Of a stretch of DNA of 64,000 nt, positions 44,180 through 53,127 are shown piece after piece; position 1 is the stretch's first letter; every line of letters begins with the position of its first letter. The DNA is taken from NCBI GenBank assembly GCA_007748055.1, contig CP036279.1, forward strand, positions 3,968,001 to 4,032,000. The letters are read 5' to 3'. The notes under the pieces are model-generated. The model worked only from the letters and a program-made list of their open reading frames with translations, had not been told where the DNA came from and made no database searches. The DNA comes from Kolteria novifilia. Its GTDB lineage: Bacteria; Planctomycetota; Planctomycetia; Kolteriales; Kolteriaceae. The translations under genes were made by a program, and so were the position numbers.

Positions 44180-45466
44180 GTGGGGGATTCGACCGCGTTG
44201 CCGCCGGGGCCGCCTCCAACGGCCTACCGCGATTGGACCACTCTGCGTCGTTCTCTTGTCGCGAGGAACTCGACCGTGAGCTCCGCCATGCTGCCAGCTC
44301 GCTCCGCGCTCGCCGAGTCGCCGACCTTCCCCGGCGCGGAACAACCCGGCGCGGGATTGGGCGAGACATCTCTTTGGCGTCGCCGAGTGCTCGCACCGTT
44401 CCGGTCGATGGGGCGGCTGATCTCGAACCTCTTCGCGGTCCTCGCGCTGGTCGGCATGCTCGCGGTCGTCGCCGCGATCCCGCTCGTCCAGATCCTGGTT
44501 CTGGGCTACTTTCTGGAGGCCTCGGGCCGCGTCGCTCGCACGGGAAAGTTCCGTCACGGTCTGCCGGGCCTTCCGCTCGCCCGTCGCTTCGGACTCGCGA
44601 CACTTTGCATCGCCCTGCTCTTGCTACCCGCGACGATCTTGGGCTCGCTGCACGACGACGCCCTTCTCATCGCTCCGAACGCGACGCGAACCGAGGTCCT
44701 TGGCATCGTCAGCGGTTTGGTCGGGCTCGCCACGTTGGGGCATCTCTGTCTCGCGCTACTGCTCGGTGCCGAGTGGCATCGCTTTGTGCGGCCGATCGCC
44801 AACCTCCGCGAAGCCTATCGCCGACTTCGGGAGCGACGGTTCTTCCGAAGCGTTTGGGAAAATGCCACGTCGTTCGTTCGGCAACTGCACTTGCCTAAGC
44901 TCGCGTGGCTGGGACTCAAGGGATTCGTGCTCACCCTCGTTTGGCTCGTCATTCCCTCGGCGATGCTCGCCGCTGGCGGCAATCGCCCCATTGTCAGCCT
45001 TCTCGGTGGACTGGCGATGATGATCGTCGTGCTCTACGTGCCGTTCGCCCAGGCCCATTTCGCGGCGGAGCAACGCTGGCGGGCGATAGTCGATCTCCGG
45101 ACGGTCCGGTATCGGTTCGCGAGGGCGCCGATGGCCTTTTTGTTGGCTCTGGTACTGACGCTCTTGATGACGATTCCGCTCTACCTGATGAAGGTCGAGA
45201 TGCTGCCTCGCGACATCCTGTGGCTGCCCACGTTGATCTTTGTGGTCACGATTCTACCACTTCACCTCATCACCTCATGGGCCTACTCCCGAGGAATTCG
45301 CCGCGAGCGTCCCGTGACGTGGATGCTCCGTTGGCCCTGTCGGCTGCTAATGCTCCCGGTCGCGACGATGTACGCGTACGTCGTCTTCCTCAGCCAGTAC
45401 ACGAGCTGGCGGGGAGCGATGGGACTTTTCGAACATCACGCCTTTCTCGTGCCGGCCCCGTTCTGA
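44180..45466 (+). CDS. Multi-pass membrane protein, unknown function
   Basis: GTG 44180 gives 428 residues and has GAAG 8 nt upstream; ATG 44288 would remove a proline-rich N-terminus (TALPPGPPPTAYRDWTTLRR). About seven or eight hydrophobic segments follow: LFAVLALVGMLAVVAAIPLVQ, LATLCIALLLLPATILG, LGLKGFVLTLVWLVIP, LLGGLAMMIVVLYVPFA, MAFLLALVLTLLMTIPLYL and ILWLPTLIFVVTILPLHL. The central LVLGYFLEASGRVARTGKFR motif is followed by conserved polar residues. I do not recognise the family with certainty. It is divergent from the DUF1549/1553 gene, with 160 bp between starts. Confidence 0.75.
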   Translation: MGDSTALPPGPPPTAYRDWTTLRRSLVARNSTVSSAMLPARSALAESPTFPGAEQPGAGLGETSLWRRRVLAPFRSMGRLISNLFAVLALVGMLAVVAAIPLVQILVLGYFLEASGRVARTGKFRHGLPGLPLARRFGLATLCIALLLLPATILGSLHDDALLIAPNATRTEVLGIVSGLVGLATLGHLCLALLLGAEWHRFVRPIANLREAYRRLRERRFFRSVWENATSFVRQLHLPKLAWLGLKGFVLTLVWLVIPSAMLAAGGNRPIVSLLGGLAMMIVVLYVPFAQAHFAAEQRWRAIVDLRTVRYRFARAPMAFLLALVLTLLMTIPLYLMKVEMLPRDILWLPTLIFVVTILPLHLITSWAYSRGIRRERPVTWMLRWPCRLLMLPVATMYAYVVFLSQYTSWRGAMGLFEHHAFLVPAPF

Positions 45467-45510
45467 CCTCTCGGGAGAGCGAGGCGGAACAAATCCGACG
45501 AAGAACAAAC

Positions 45511-45601
45511 GATGTCGCCCCGGTGGGGCTCGTCTCGATCGTCCCATCCAATTGGCGCTGACGAGCCAGGCTTTATTCGGCCTCCGCGTTGCGGCGACAT
45601 C
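45511..45601. repeat. Degenerate nested inverted-repeat element
   Basis: The outer arms GATGTCGCC (45511-45519) and GGCGACATC (45593-45601) are perfect, and the inner arms GGCTCGTC (45527-45534) and GACGAGCC (45560-45567) are also perfect. A small hairpin, GCCCC-GGT-GGGGC, sits in the left part. It lies in the 406-bp gap between the membrane protein and the DUF2760 gene, which shows no gene. Confidence 0.5.
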
Positions 45602-45872
45602 GATCCTCCTCTGTTGGTGACACGGACCGACGCTCGGCAAACCGGGACTCCGAGAGGGAACGAAAGTACCGACGGAATCCCTTGTCCTGGGCCCTCTGGT
45701 GAAGCGTCGACCTTGTCCACCTCTTCTCCTTCGCTATCCCTATCTCCTTACCAATTCGTTGGAAAATGAAGACGAAACGCCGCGCCGACGCAACTCGGTC
45801 ACGGCGCCAACGCGTGAGACTCGTGGACCATGGAGTCCCCCCCTCGCGTCGTTGTTGAGAGGAGGTCCTTGC

Positions 45873-46376
45873 GTGGGTCGATTGGGACTGGCGTTCAAAG
45901 CGTTCTTTCAAACGCTCACCAACGCCGACTTTGCGGACAAGGTCGAGACGCTGGCACTTCCCGCTCCCGCGGAGCCGAAGGAGGAGAAGCCGACCATTCA
46001 ACCGGAACTTGTCGGCCTCCTGGCTCTCTTTCAACGCGAGGGACGGCTGATCGACTTTCTCAAGGAGGACCTCGGCGGGTTCGGCGATGCCCAGATCGGG
46101 GCCGCGGCGCGCAGCGTTCACGAGGGTTGCCGCAAGGCCCTTGAGGAACATATCTCCCTCGAGCCAATTCTTTCCGAGTCGGAAGGGGCCAGCGTGAGCG
46201 TCCCGGCAGGGTTCGATCCCGCGACGATTCGCGTCGTGGGTCAAGTCGCCGGCGATCCCCCCTTCCAAGGAACCCTGCAACATCACGGATGGAAGATCGC
46301 CGAAGGCTCCGGACCGGTGAGTCTTCCCAAGACCGACCAACTCGTCGTCGCGCCCGCCGAAGTCGAGATCCCCTAG
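45873..46376 (+). CDS. DUF2760 domain protein
   Basis: GTG 45873 is fixed by AGGAGG 7 nt upstream (45860-45865); the longer open frame before it has no homology. The 167-residue protein starts GRLGLAFKAFFQTLTNADFADKVETL, contains ELVGLLALFQREGRLIDFLKEDL and GGFGDAQIGAAARSVHEGCRKAL, and ends with DQLVVAPAEVEIP. This order is DUF2760, a family of unknown function that commonly stands before Hsp70-type genes. No signal peptide is present. The Hsp70 relative starts 78 bp downstream, so the three genes are likely one unit. Confidence 0.85.
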   Translation: MGRLGLAFKAFFQTLTNADFADKVETLALPAPAEPKEEKPTIQPELVGLLALFQREGRLIDFLKEDLGGFGDAQIGAAARSVHEGCRKALEEHISLEPILSESEGASVSVPAGFDPATIRVVGQVAGDPPFQGTLQHHGWKIAEGSGPVSLPKTDQLVVAPAEVEIP

Positions 46377-46454
46377 CGTCGGCACTCCGCACCAGCAACC
46401 GAACCTCCTCGCTCGTGGCCAACCCGTCCGGGCGACGGTTGGAGAAGGACGACC

Positions 46455-48278
46455 ATGAGCAACGGCACCAGCCGCTATTCCGTCGGCATCGATTTGGGAA
46501 CCACCAACTGCGCCCTCGCCTATGTCGATCACGGGTCCGAGGACGACAACGCGATTCACGTGCTCGCGGTTCCGCAACTGGCTCACCCTGGCGAGGTGAC
46601 CGAGCGACCTCTGCTCCCCTCGTTCACGTACATTCCCGGACCACACGAACTCCCCGCCGGCAGTCTATCGCTTCCCTGGAACGAGAATCCCGCGGCGGGC
46701 GTCGGGCTCATCGCTCGCAGTCTCGGCGAGAAGATCCCCAGACGCATGGTCGCCTCGGCGAAGTCCTGGCTCTGTCACGGCGGCGTCGATCGCACCGCTG
46801 CGATCCTTCCTTGGGGAAGCGAGGACGACGTCGAGAAGATCTCTCCCCTGGACGCGACCGCCGGCTACTTGATCCACCTTCGCGAGGCGTGGAACCATCT
46901 GATGGCGACCGAGCACGTCGATCATCGCCTCGAACAGCAGGAGGTCTTGCTCACCGTCCCGGCCTCGTTCGATGCGGTCGCGCGGGACTTGACGATGCAA
47001 GCCGCCACTCAAGCGGGTCTGCAACAAGTGACGCTTCTAGAGGAGCCGCAAGCCGCCTTTTACGCCTGGCTCCACAACCGTGGCGACGAGTGGCGCGAGC
47101 ACGTCGGCGTCGGCGACGTGGTACTGGTCTGCGACGTCGGCGGCGGGACGACCGACTTCACGCTGATCGCCGTCGGCGAGGAGGCGGGCAACCTCACCCT
47201 CGAACGCTTGGCGGTCGGCGACCACATCCTCGTTGGCGGCGACAACATGGACTTGGCGCTCGCCCACACGATCAAGGCGAAGATCGAAGCCGACGGAACG
47301 AAACTCAGCTCCGCCCAACTGATCGCCCTTTGGCACGCGAGTCGCGCCGCGAAGGAGAAGATCCTGGCCGACCCGGCGGTTGACTCCTGCCCGGTGACGA
47401 TCGTCGGCCGCGGAAGTCGGCTGATCGGAGGAACACTCCAAGCCGACCTGACGCGTGACGAAGTCTTTCAGGTGATCCTCGACGGGTTCTTCCCGGAGAC
47501 GAAGAAGGATGACCTTCCGAAGCCGGCCCGCCGAGCCGGCCTTCAGGAACTGGGACTGAACTACGCCTCCGACCCGGCCGTTCCCAAACACATCGCTCAG
47601 TTCCTCACCGACAACAAGAGTGCCCTGCCCGACGGCAAGGGGAACATCGTCCATCCGAGCCGCATCCTCTTCAACGGCGGCGTGCTCAAGGCCGGTCCGG
47701 TTCAAGAGCGGATCCAGACGATCCTGAGCAAGTGGAGCAAGTCCGACAAGGTCCCCCCCGCCCAGGTTCTCATCGGGGCCGACCTCGACTTGGCGGTCTC
47801 CCGAGGAGCGGCTTACTACGGGCGGGTGCGGCGTGGCAGCGGCGTTCGCATTCGCGGCGGCACCGCGCGGAGCTACTATGTCGGCGTCGAGTCGGCGATG
47901 CCCGCCGTCCCCGGCATGGTCCCACCGATCAAGGCGCTTTGCGTGGTCCCTTTCGGCATGGAAGAAGGGACCGAAGTCGACGTACCCGAGGAGGAGTTCG
48001 GACTCTACGTCGGCGAGGCGAGCGAGTTTCGCTTCCTCAGCTCGACGCATCGCAAGGAGGACTCCGTCGGGACGATGATCGAGGATTGGGAGAGTGCCGG
48101 CATCGAGGAACTCGCTCCGCTCGAAACGACCCTCAGCGCCGAGGAGAGCGACTCGAGCGTCGTGCCCGTCCGGCTCCGCAGCCGAGTCACCGAACTGGGG
48201 ATGCTCGAGTTGTGGTGCATCGCACGCGACGGCAAGGGAGAATGGAAGCTGGAGTTCAACGTCCGGGAGCAACGCTAG
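46455..48278 (+). CDS. Hsp70-family protein 1 (DnaK-related, atypical)
   Basis: The protein has 607 residues. The nucleotide-binding domain is complete: YSVGIDLGTTNCALAYVD (phosphate 1), VLVCDVGGGTTDFTLI (phosphate 2), LVGGDNMDLALAHTIK and RILFNGGVLKAGPVQERI (adenosine). The last 150 residues are beta-rich (EEGTEVDVPEEEFGLYVGEASEF, ELGMLELWCIARDGKGEWKLEFNV) and do not resemble the DnaK substrate-binding domain closely. It probably is an ATP-dependent chaperone-like protein with unknown clients. It stands between DUF2760 and a second, longer relative. No J-protein or GrpE gene lies nearby. Confidence 0.9.
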   Translation: MSNGTSRYSVGIDLGTTNCALAYVDHGSEDDNAIHVLAVPQLAHPGEVTERPLLPSFTYIPGPHELPAGSLSLPWNENPAAGVGLIARSLGEKIPRRMVASAKSWLCHGGVDRTAAILPWGSEDDVEKISPLDATAGYLIHLREAWNHLMATEHVDHRLEQQEVLLTVPASFDAVARDLTMQAATQAGLQQVTLLEEPQAAFYAWLHNRGDEWREHVGVGDVVLVCDVGGGTTDFTLIAVGEEAGNLTLERLAVGDHILVGGDNMDLALAHTIKAKIEADGTKLSSAQLIALWHASRAAKEKILADPAVDSCPVTIVGRGSRLIGGTLQADLTRDEVFQVILDGFFPETKKDDLPKPARRAGLQELGLNYASDPAVPKHIAQFLTDNKSALPDGKGNIVHPSRILFNGGVLKAGPVQERIQTILSKWSKSDKVPPAQVLIGADLDLAVSRGAAYYGRVRRGSGVRIRGGTARSYYVGVESAMPAVPGMVPPIKALCVVPFGMEEGTEVDVPEEEFGLYVGEASEFRFLSSTHRKEDSVGTMIEDWESAGIEELAPLETTLSAEESDSSVVPVRLRSRVTELGMLELWCIARDGKGEWKLEFNVREQR

Positions 48279-48352
48279 TCGGATGGTCGGGTTCGTGGAG
48301 TGCCACCCCATGGGCACTGGCTGACAAGTTGCCAGTGGCACCCCAAGAGCAA

Positions 48353-48497
48353 GTCCAAGCGCTCTCCCTTGTCCAAGGGGAGTCCAAACGCTCCCCCTTG
48401 TCCAAGGGGAGTCCGAACGCTCTCCCTTGTCCAAGGGGAGTCCGAACGCTCTCCCTTGTCCAAGGGGAGTCCAAACGCTCCCCCTTGTCCAAGGGGG
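48353..48497 (+). repeat. Tandem repeat, five copies of a 29-bp unit
   Basis: Units begin at 48353, 48382, 48411, 48440 and 48469, each close to GTCCRAACGCTCYCCCTTGT followed by CCAAGGGGA. Each contains the hairpin CCCTTG-TC-CAAGGG. There are no spacers, so this is not a CRISPR. It occupies much of the 376-bp gap between the two Hsp70-type genes; 29 is not a multiple of three and no frame through it is convincing. Confidence 0.9.
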
Positions 48498-48654
48498 AGA
48501 AGGAGGGGGTCTTCCTAGGGAACGTTCGCGGAGGGGTTTTCTCGGCCGCAAACCGATCGACCCTCGGCCGCCAACGGTTCGCACGACGAACCATCGGGTC
48601 GACCAAACGCGACGAACCGACAACCAACTGAATTGCGACATAGAGCCATCGCGC

Positions 48655-51471
48655 ATGAGTACCTCTCGCTACATCATCGGCATCGACCTGGGAACGACCA
48701 ACAGCGTCGTCTCCTACCTCGACACGGATACGGGCGATGAGCAACTCGCCGAGATCCCGATTCTCGACGTCCACCAACTCCTCGGCGAACGACAAGTCGG
48801 CCCGCGACCGCGGCTACCTTCCTTCCTCTACCTTCCCAGCGAGCATGAAGTTCCCGAAGGATCGCTCGCCCTTCCCTGGGACGAAGAGGCGCGGAGCGCG
48901 GTCGGCGAGATGGCGCGGCAACGTGCCGCGATGACGCCTGGGCGCGTCGTCACCTCGGCCAAGTCGTGGCTCTGTCACGCCGCGGTCGATCGGACCGCGA
49001 ACATTCTGCCGTGGGGAGCCCCCGAGGAGGTCGCGCGCGTCTCGCCGGTGGAGGCATCGACGCGCTACCTCGCCCACTTGCGTCACGCATGGAACTACCT
49101 CATGGGGAAAGCCGCTCCCTTCGAGGAACAGGAAGTGATCCTCACCGTCCCGGCTTCATTCGACGAGGTCGCCCGGGAGTTGACGGTCGAGGCGGCGCGC
49201 GACGCGGGGATCGAGCACCTGTTGTTGATCGAGGAACCACAGTCCGTCTTTTACAACTGGCTCTTCGATCACCGTGACGATTGGGCCGAGTCGGTCGAAC
49301 CGGGACAGTTGATCCTCGTGGCGGACGTCGGCGGTGGCACGTCCGACTTCAGCTTGATCGAGGTCGAAGCCAAGGGAGAAGAGGTCGGGTTTCGACGCAT
49401 CGCGGTGGGCGAACACCTGCTTCTCGGCGGGGACAACATGGACCTCGCGTTGGCGGCGTCGCTCGAAGAGCAACTCGTCGCCGGCGAGAAGCGCCTCGAC
49501 GCGATCCAGTGGGCGACGCTTCAACACGCCTGCCGCGCCGCGAAAGAGGATCTTCTCTCTCCCGAGGGACCGAAGGAAGTGCCGGTGACCGTCGCGGGGC
49601 GAGGGAGTTCCCTAATCGGCGGAACGCTGCGCGCGTCGCTATCGCGAACGACGACGATCGATCGAATCCTCAATGGGTTCTTTCCGTTGACAGGGCGCGA
49701 GGAGATGCCGTCGCGTTCGGCCCGCGCGGGTCTTCAGGAGTTCGGTCTGCCCTACACCTCCGACCCGGCGATCTCGCGACATATCGCCGCGTTTCTTCGC
49801 GATGCAAGCCCCACGTCGGACCAAGGGCCGCGTCGCCCGAACTTCGTCCTCTTCAATGGAGGTGTCTTCAAACCGGACGTTCTCCGGGAACGTTTCGTCG
49901 ATCTGGTGGGAAGCTGGTTTCCCGACGAGCCGCCGCCTGTGATCTTGAACCGCCAAGAGACCGACCTCGACCGAGCGGTCGCGCGGGGAGCGGCATACTA
50001 CGGCCTCGTTCGACGCGGGCGCGGCGTTCGCATCGCGGGAGGGACTCCGCGCAGTTTTTACGTGGGGCTCGGTGGTGCGGGAAGTGCCGCGGAAGGCGAT
50101 GTCGCCGACACGATCTGCATCGCTCCCCAAGGCCTCGAGGAGGGAGATCAAGTCGAGATCCCCGACCGGGAGTTCGAACTGCTCATCCGCCAGCCGGTCA
50201 GCTTCCCGTTCTACTCGTCGCGAACGCGGCCGACCGACGCCGTCGGCACGATGGTCGCGAGCAACTCGCCCGCGCTGACGGCGCTGCCGCCGATTCGAGC
50301 CGTGCTCCCTTCGGGCAAGAAATCGCAAGCGGCCACGGTCCGCGTTCATTTGGACGCGATCTTGACCGAGGTGGGGACGCTCGAGATCTGGTGCGTCACC
50401 ACCGATGGCGATCGGCGTTGGCGGCTCCAGTTCGACGTCCGGCAGCAGATGCGTAACGAAGCCGCCCAGGACGCCGAGGATGACCTATCGGCGGTTGTTG
50501 CCGAGGATGTGCTCGACCAGGCGCTCATCGACAAAGGTCAAGAGCTGATTCGAGCGAGCTTCGGCTCCGGCAAAGGCCCCGATGGTCTTGACGCCAAACC
50601 GGAACGGCTTGCGAAGAACCTCGAGGTTGTCCTCGAACGAGGAAAGAACTCCTGGCCACCCAACGCGCTGCGTGGTCTCTGGCCCGCGGTGCTCGAATTG
50701 GAGGAACGTCGCCAGGCCTCCCCCGCGATCGAGGTCCGCTGGCTCAACCTCGCGGGCTTTCTGCTTCGCCCCGGTTTCGGCTATCCGCTGGATGAATGGC
50801 AAGTGAAACAACTCTGGAGGCTCTTTCAGGAGGGAGTCCGGCATCGCAAGGACGTGCAAAGTCGTTCGGAATGGTGGGTTCTCTGGCGTCGCGTCGCGGG
50901 GGGCTTGACACCGGCCCAACAGCAAGAGCTCTTCCGTCGGGTCGTCCAGAATCTTCCCGCGACGACGGCGAAGCCGAAGAGCAAACGGCGCGGGGGTCGC
51001 TCCGAGCAGGAAGAGACCGAGATGTGGCGACTGGCGGCGAGCCTCGAGCGGATCAACGCATCCGACAAGCTCGCCCTCGGAGAACGAATCCTGAAAGGGC
51101 TGCGTAAGGGGAACGGTCGTCCGTTCGAGTTCTGGTGTCTAGGTCGTCTTGGAGCCCGGGTCCCCTTCCACGGTCCCGCCGACACGGTAATCGCGCCCAC
51201 CGACGTCGAACCGTGGATCAACCAACTGATCGATCAAGGAGAGACGTCGTCGGAGGCTCTCTTCGCCCTCGTCGAGATGGCTCGGCGCTGCGGCGATCGC
51301 GCGCGGGACCTCAAGGAGGATCTCCGTGACCGCGTCATGGGGCATCTGCAGAAGGCGAACGCGGCGGAGCGATTGGTCCGCATCGTGGAAGAAGTCGTCA
51401 CGTTGGAAGCGAAGGAAGAGTCGATGATCTTCGGGGAATCGCTACCCGCGGGACTACGTCTGGTCGATTGA
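48655..51471 (+). CDS. Hsp70-family protein 2 with C-terminal DNA-K-related (DUF3731-like) region
   Basis: ATG 48655 gives 938 residues; the frame is open through the tandem repeat upstream but that part is not conserved. The first 600 residues mirror protein 1: YIIGIDLGTTNSVVSYLD, LILVADVGGGTSDFSLI, LLGGDNMDLALAASLEEQ and FVLFNGGVFKPDVLRERF, then the beta-rich block ending in DGDRRWRLQFDVRQQMR. After it comes an extra 330-residue helical region (NLEVVLERGKNSWPPNALRGLWPAVLELEERRQASPAIEV, EWWVLWRRVAGGLTPAQQQELFRRV, EMWRLAASLERI, EFWCLGRLGARVPFHGPADTV). This matches the DUF3731 DNA-K-related family. Partners and clients are unknown. Confidence 0.9.
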   Translation: MSTSRYIIGIDLGTTNSVVSYLDTDTGDEQLAEIPILDVHQLLGERQVGPRPRLPSFLYLPSEHEVPEGSLALPWDEEARSAVGEMARQRAAMTPGRVVTSAKSWLCHAAVDRTANILPWGAPEEVARVSPVEASTRYLAHLRHAWNYLMGKAAPFEEQEVILTVPASFDEVARELTVEAARDAGIEHLLLIEEPQSVFYNWLFDHRDDWAESVEPGQLILVADVGGGTSDFSLIEVEAKGEEVGFRRIAVGEHLLLGGDNMDLALAASLEEQLVAGEKRLDAIQWATLQHACRAAKEDLLSPEGPKEVPVTVAGRGSSLIGGTLRASLSRTTTIDRILNGFFPLTGREEMPSRSARAGLQEFGLPYTSDPAISRHIAAFLRDASPTSDQGPRRPNFVLFNGGVFKPDVLRERFVDLVGSWFPDEPPPVILNRQETDLDRAVARGAAYYGLVRRGRGVRIAGGTPRSFYVGLGGAGSAAEGDVADTICIAPQGLEEGDQVEIPDREFELLIRQPVSFPFYSSRTRPTDAVGTMVASNSPALTALPPIRAVLPSGKKSQAATVRVHLDAILTEVGTLEIWCVTTDGDRRWRLQFDVRQQMRNEAAQDAEDDLSAVVAEDVLDQALIDKGQELIRASFGSGKGPDGLDAKPERLAKNLEVVLERGKNSWPPNALRGLWPAVLELEERRQASPAIEVRWLNLAGFLLRPGFGYPLDEWQVKQLWRLFQEGVRHRKDVQSRSEWWVLWRRVAGGLTPAQQQELFRRVVQNLPATTAKPKSKRRGGRSEQEETEMWRLAASLERINASDKLALGERILKGLRKGNGRPFEFWCLGRLGARVPFHGPADTVIAPTDVEPWINQLIDQGETSSEALFALVEMARRCGDRARDLKEDLRDRVMGHLQKANAAERLVRIVEEVVTLEAKEESMIFGESLPAGLRLVD

Positions 51472-51487
51472 GAGCACCGGCGGCCAG

Positions 51488-51901
51488 TTAGCGGCCGTTG
51501 GCGCTGGCCTTGTTCTCGATCACGTCGAATCCGACGGGAATCTGCTTGGAGGGTTCCCCGTTGTAGTTGATGGTGATCTCCTCGCCGGCCTGGATCTCGC
51601 GCAGGGCGCTGAAGATCTTGGTCTGTACCCCTGCGTCGTCGTAACGGGCATTGGGGCTGTAGGAGTGATTGTAAAGCGAGCCATAGCCGAGAGCTAGGGC
51701 GACCGTGTCCTTGCCCCACTCGAAGACATAGTAGGAGAGCTTGGATTCGCCGTTCTCGGGGAAGATCTCATCGTTGGGCAGAACGAGGACGGGACAGCGC
51801 TCGAAAATGACCCCTTTGGGGATGGTGCGGCGCGCGACCACCCCGCGTCCCTTGCCGGGAATCTTCCTCACCTCGATCAACTCCGACTGGCAGAACGCCA
51901 T
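51488..51901 (-). CDS. Small SET-domain protein (putative lysine methyltransferase)
   Basis: The protein has 137 residues. The SET core is visible: KIPGKGRGVVARRTIPKGVIFE at the start, ALGYGSLYNHSYSPNARY (cofactor motif N-H-S, residues 78-80) and REIQAGEEITINYNGE (106-116), with the catalytic tyrosine region in INYNG. There are no pre- or post-SET cysteine clusters, so it may need a partner for the active site. Bacterial SET proteins methylate lysines of varied targets, not histones here. It is convergent with the Hsp70 gene and stops 17 bp from it, and is divergent from the nitrilase gene. Confidence 0.88.
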   Translation of the reverse strand: MAFCQSELIEVRKIPGKGRGVVARRTIPKGVIFERCPVLVLPNDEIFPENGESKLSYYVFEWGKDTVALALGYGSLYNHSYSPNARYDDAGVQTKIFSALREIQAGEEITINYNGEPSKQIPVGFDVIENKASANGR

Positions 51902-52127
51902 GGCTCATCCTCATGCGGCTAATGGGTATCGATCTAGTCGTTATAGGATCGAACGAGGGCTCGACCATCATCGCTGAGCCCGCGGTCGTGATCCTGTGAA
52001 GATTTGCCGCCATTGGCGTGGACTGGTCTTCCCCTAAGTCCAATGGTCGACTATCGCTGCGACCTCCTGGCCAGAAACGGAACCGTGAGGAGCCGATCCC
52101 TTTCGCCGGGGGTTTGTGGGAGCAGTC

Positions 52128-52940
52128 ATGTCGCCAGTCGTCGCTTCGATTCAGTTGGAAACCATTCCTCTCGCGATTGACGATAACCTGGATCGCGCCG
52201 ACCAGTTGATTCGTCAAGCCTGCCACGATGGTGCCGAGATCGTGGTGTTGCCCGAATTCTTTCACACCGGCTACATCCTGAGTTCGTACTGCCTCGATCA
52301 CGCCGAACCGATTGGCGGCAAGTACACGAAATGGATAAAATCGCGAAGCATGCGACACGGGATCTATCTCGGAACCTGTTTGGCGGAAAAGTCTTACGAC
52401 GGGCACTTTGATACCTTCGTCCTCTGCACTCCTTCGGGGGACGTGATGACGTATCGCAAGCGCTATCCCGCCCCGTTCGAACACTCGTACTTCCGGGCCG
52501 GCAAGTCGGAAGGTATCTTCCATACGCAACTTGGGCGCATCGGCGTCATGATTTGTTGGGACATGATCCAGCGTCCACTGATGAGGGAGATGCGCGGCCG
52601 GATCGACTTGCTGCTCATCTCCGCGGCGTGGCCGGATCACGCGGGAGGGAATCTCCCCTTTCCGATCATGGGCCCCCGGATTCGACAAAAGTGTCTCCAA
52701 CGCCCCGGCGATTTGGCCCAAAAACTCGACGTTCCGGTCGTTTTCTGCAACATGACGGGCCAGTTCTGTTCATTTCTCCCCGATTTGGGGCTCGAATTCA
52801 GCAGCCCTTTCGTCGGAGCCTCCTCGGTCATCGATGCTGGCGGGACCGTTCTCGATCGACTCGGACGCGAAGAGGCGATCGCCACCGCGCCCGTTTCCCT
52901 TCCCGGCAGCGGCGAACACCAAATCCTCAAAGCGGCTTGA
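52128..52940 (+). CDS. Carbon-nitrogen hydrolase (nitrilase family)
   Basis: ATG 52128 (GGGAG 5 nt upstream) gives 270 residues. The catalytic triad is visible: Glu43 in VVLPEFFHTGYILSSY, Lys111 in YRKRYPAPFEH and Cys143 in IGVMICWDMIQRPLM. The rest (LLLISAAWPDH, VFCNMTGQF, GASSVIDAGGTVLDRLG) fits a cytoplasmic amidase of the superfamily, related to NAD synthetase-associated, carbamoylputrescine or omega-amidase members. The exact substrate cannot be called. It is transcribed divergently from the SET gene with 226 bp between starts. Confidence 0.92.
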   Translation: MSPVVASIQLETIPLAIDDNLDRADQLIRQACHDGAEIVVLPEFFHTGYILSSYCLDHAEPIGGKYTKWIKSRSMRHGIYLGTCLAEKSYDGHFDTFVLCTPSGDVMTYRKRYPAPFEHSYFRAGKSEGIFHTQLGRIGVMICWDMIQRPLMREMRGRIDLLLISAAWPDHAGGNLPFPIMGPRIRQKCLQRPGDLAQKLDVPVVFCNMTGQFCSFLPDLGLEFSSPFVGASSVIDAGGTVLDRLGREEAIATAPVSLPGSGEHQILKAA

Positions 52941-53127
52941 CCAGCTTTGCCCATTTAGTTCGACAAGATCGGATTGGCGAGCTAGGGTATTCATGTCGTC
53001 GAGTGATACCCGGAAGCCGCCAACGACACGTGGATCAACGTGACTTCAAGGACTCGGGTGAGCTAGACCAGAAGGATCGTGGTGTCTGGTTCTACTCTTC
53101 ATGTCCGATCTCAACGAGGAGGTCGGG

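Noticed and set aside
48353-48497. Possible CRISPR array
   Set aside because: The 29-bp units abut directly without spacers, and no cas genes are present.
47037-48656. 539-residue open frame on the minus strand across the first Hsp70 gene
   Set aside because: It is the antisense shadow of a strongly conserved coding gene and has low-complexity, arginine- and glycine-rich translation without family resemblance.
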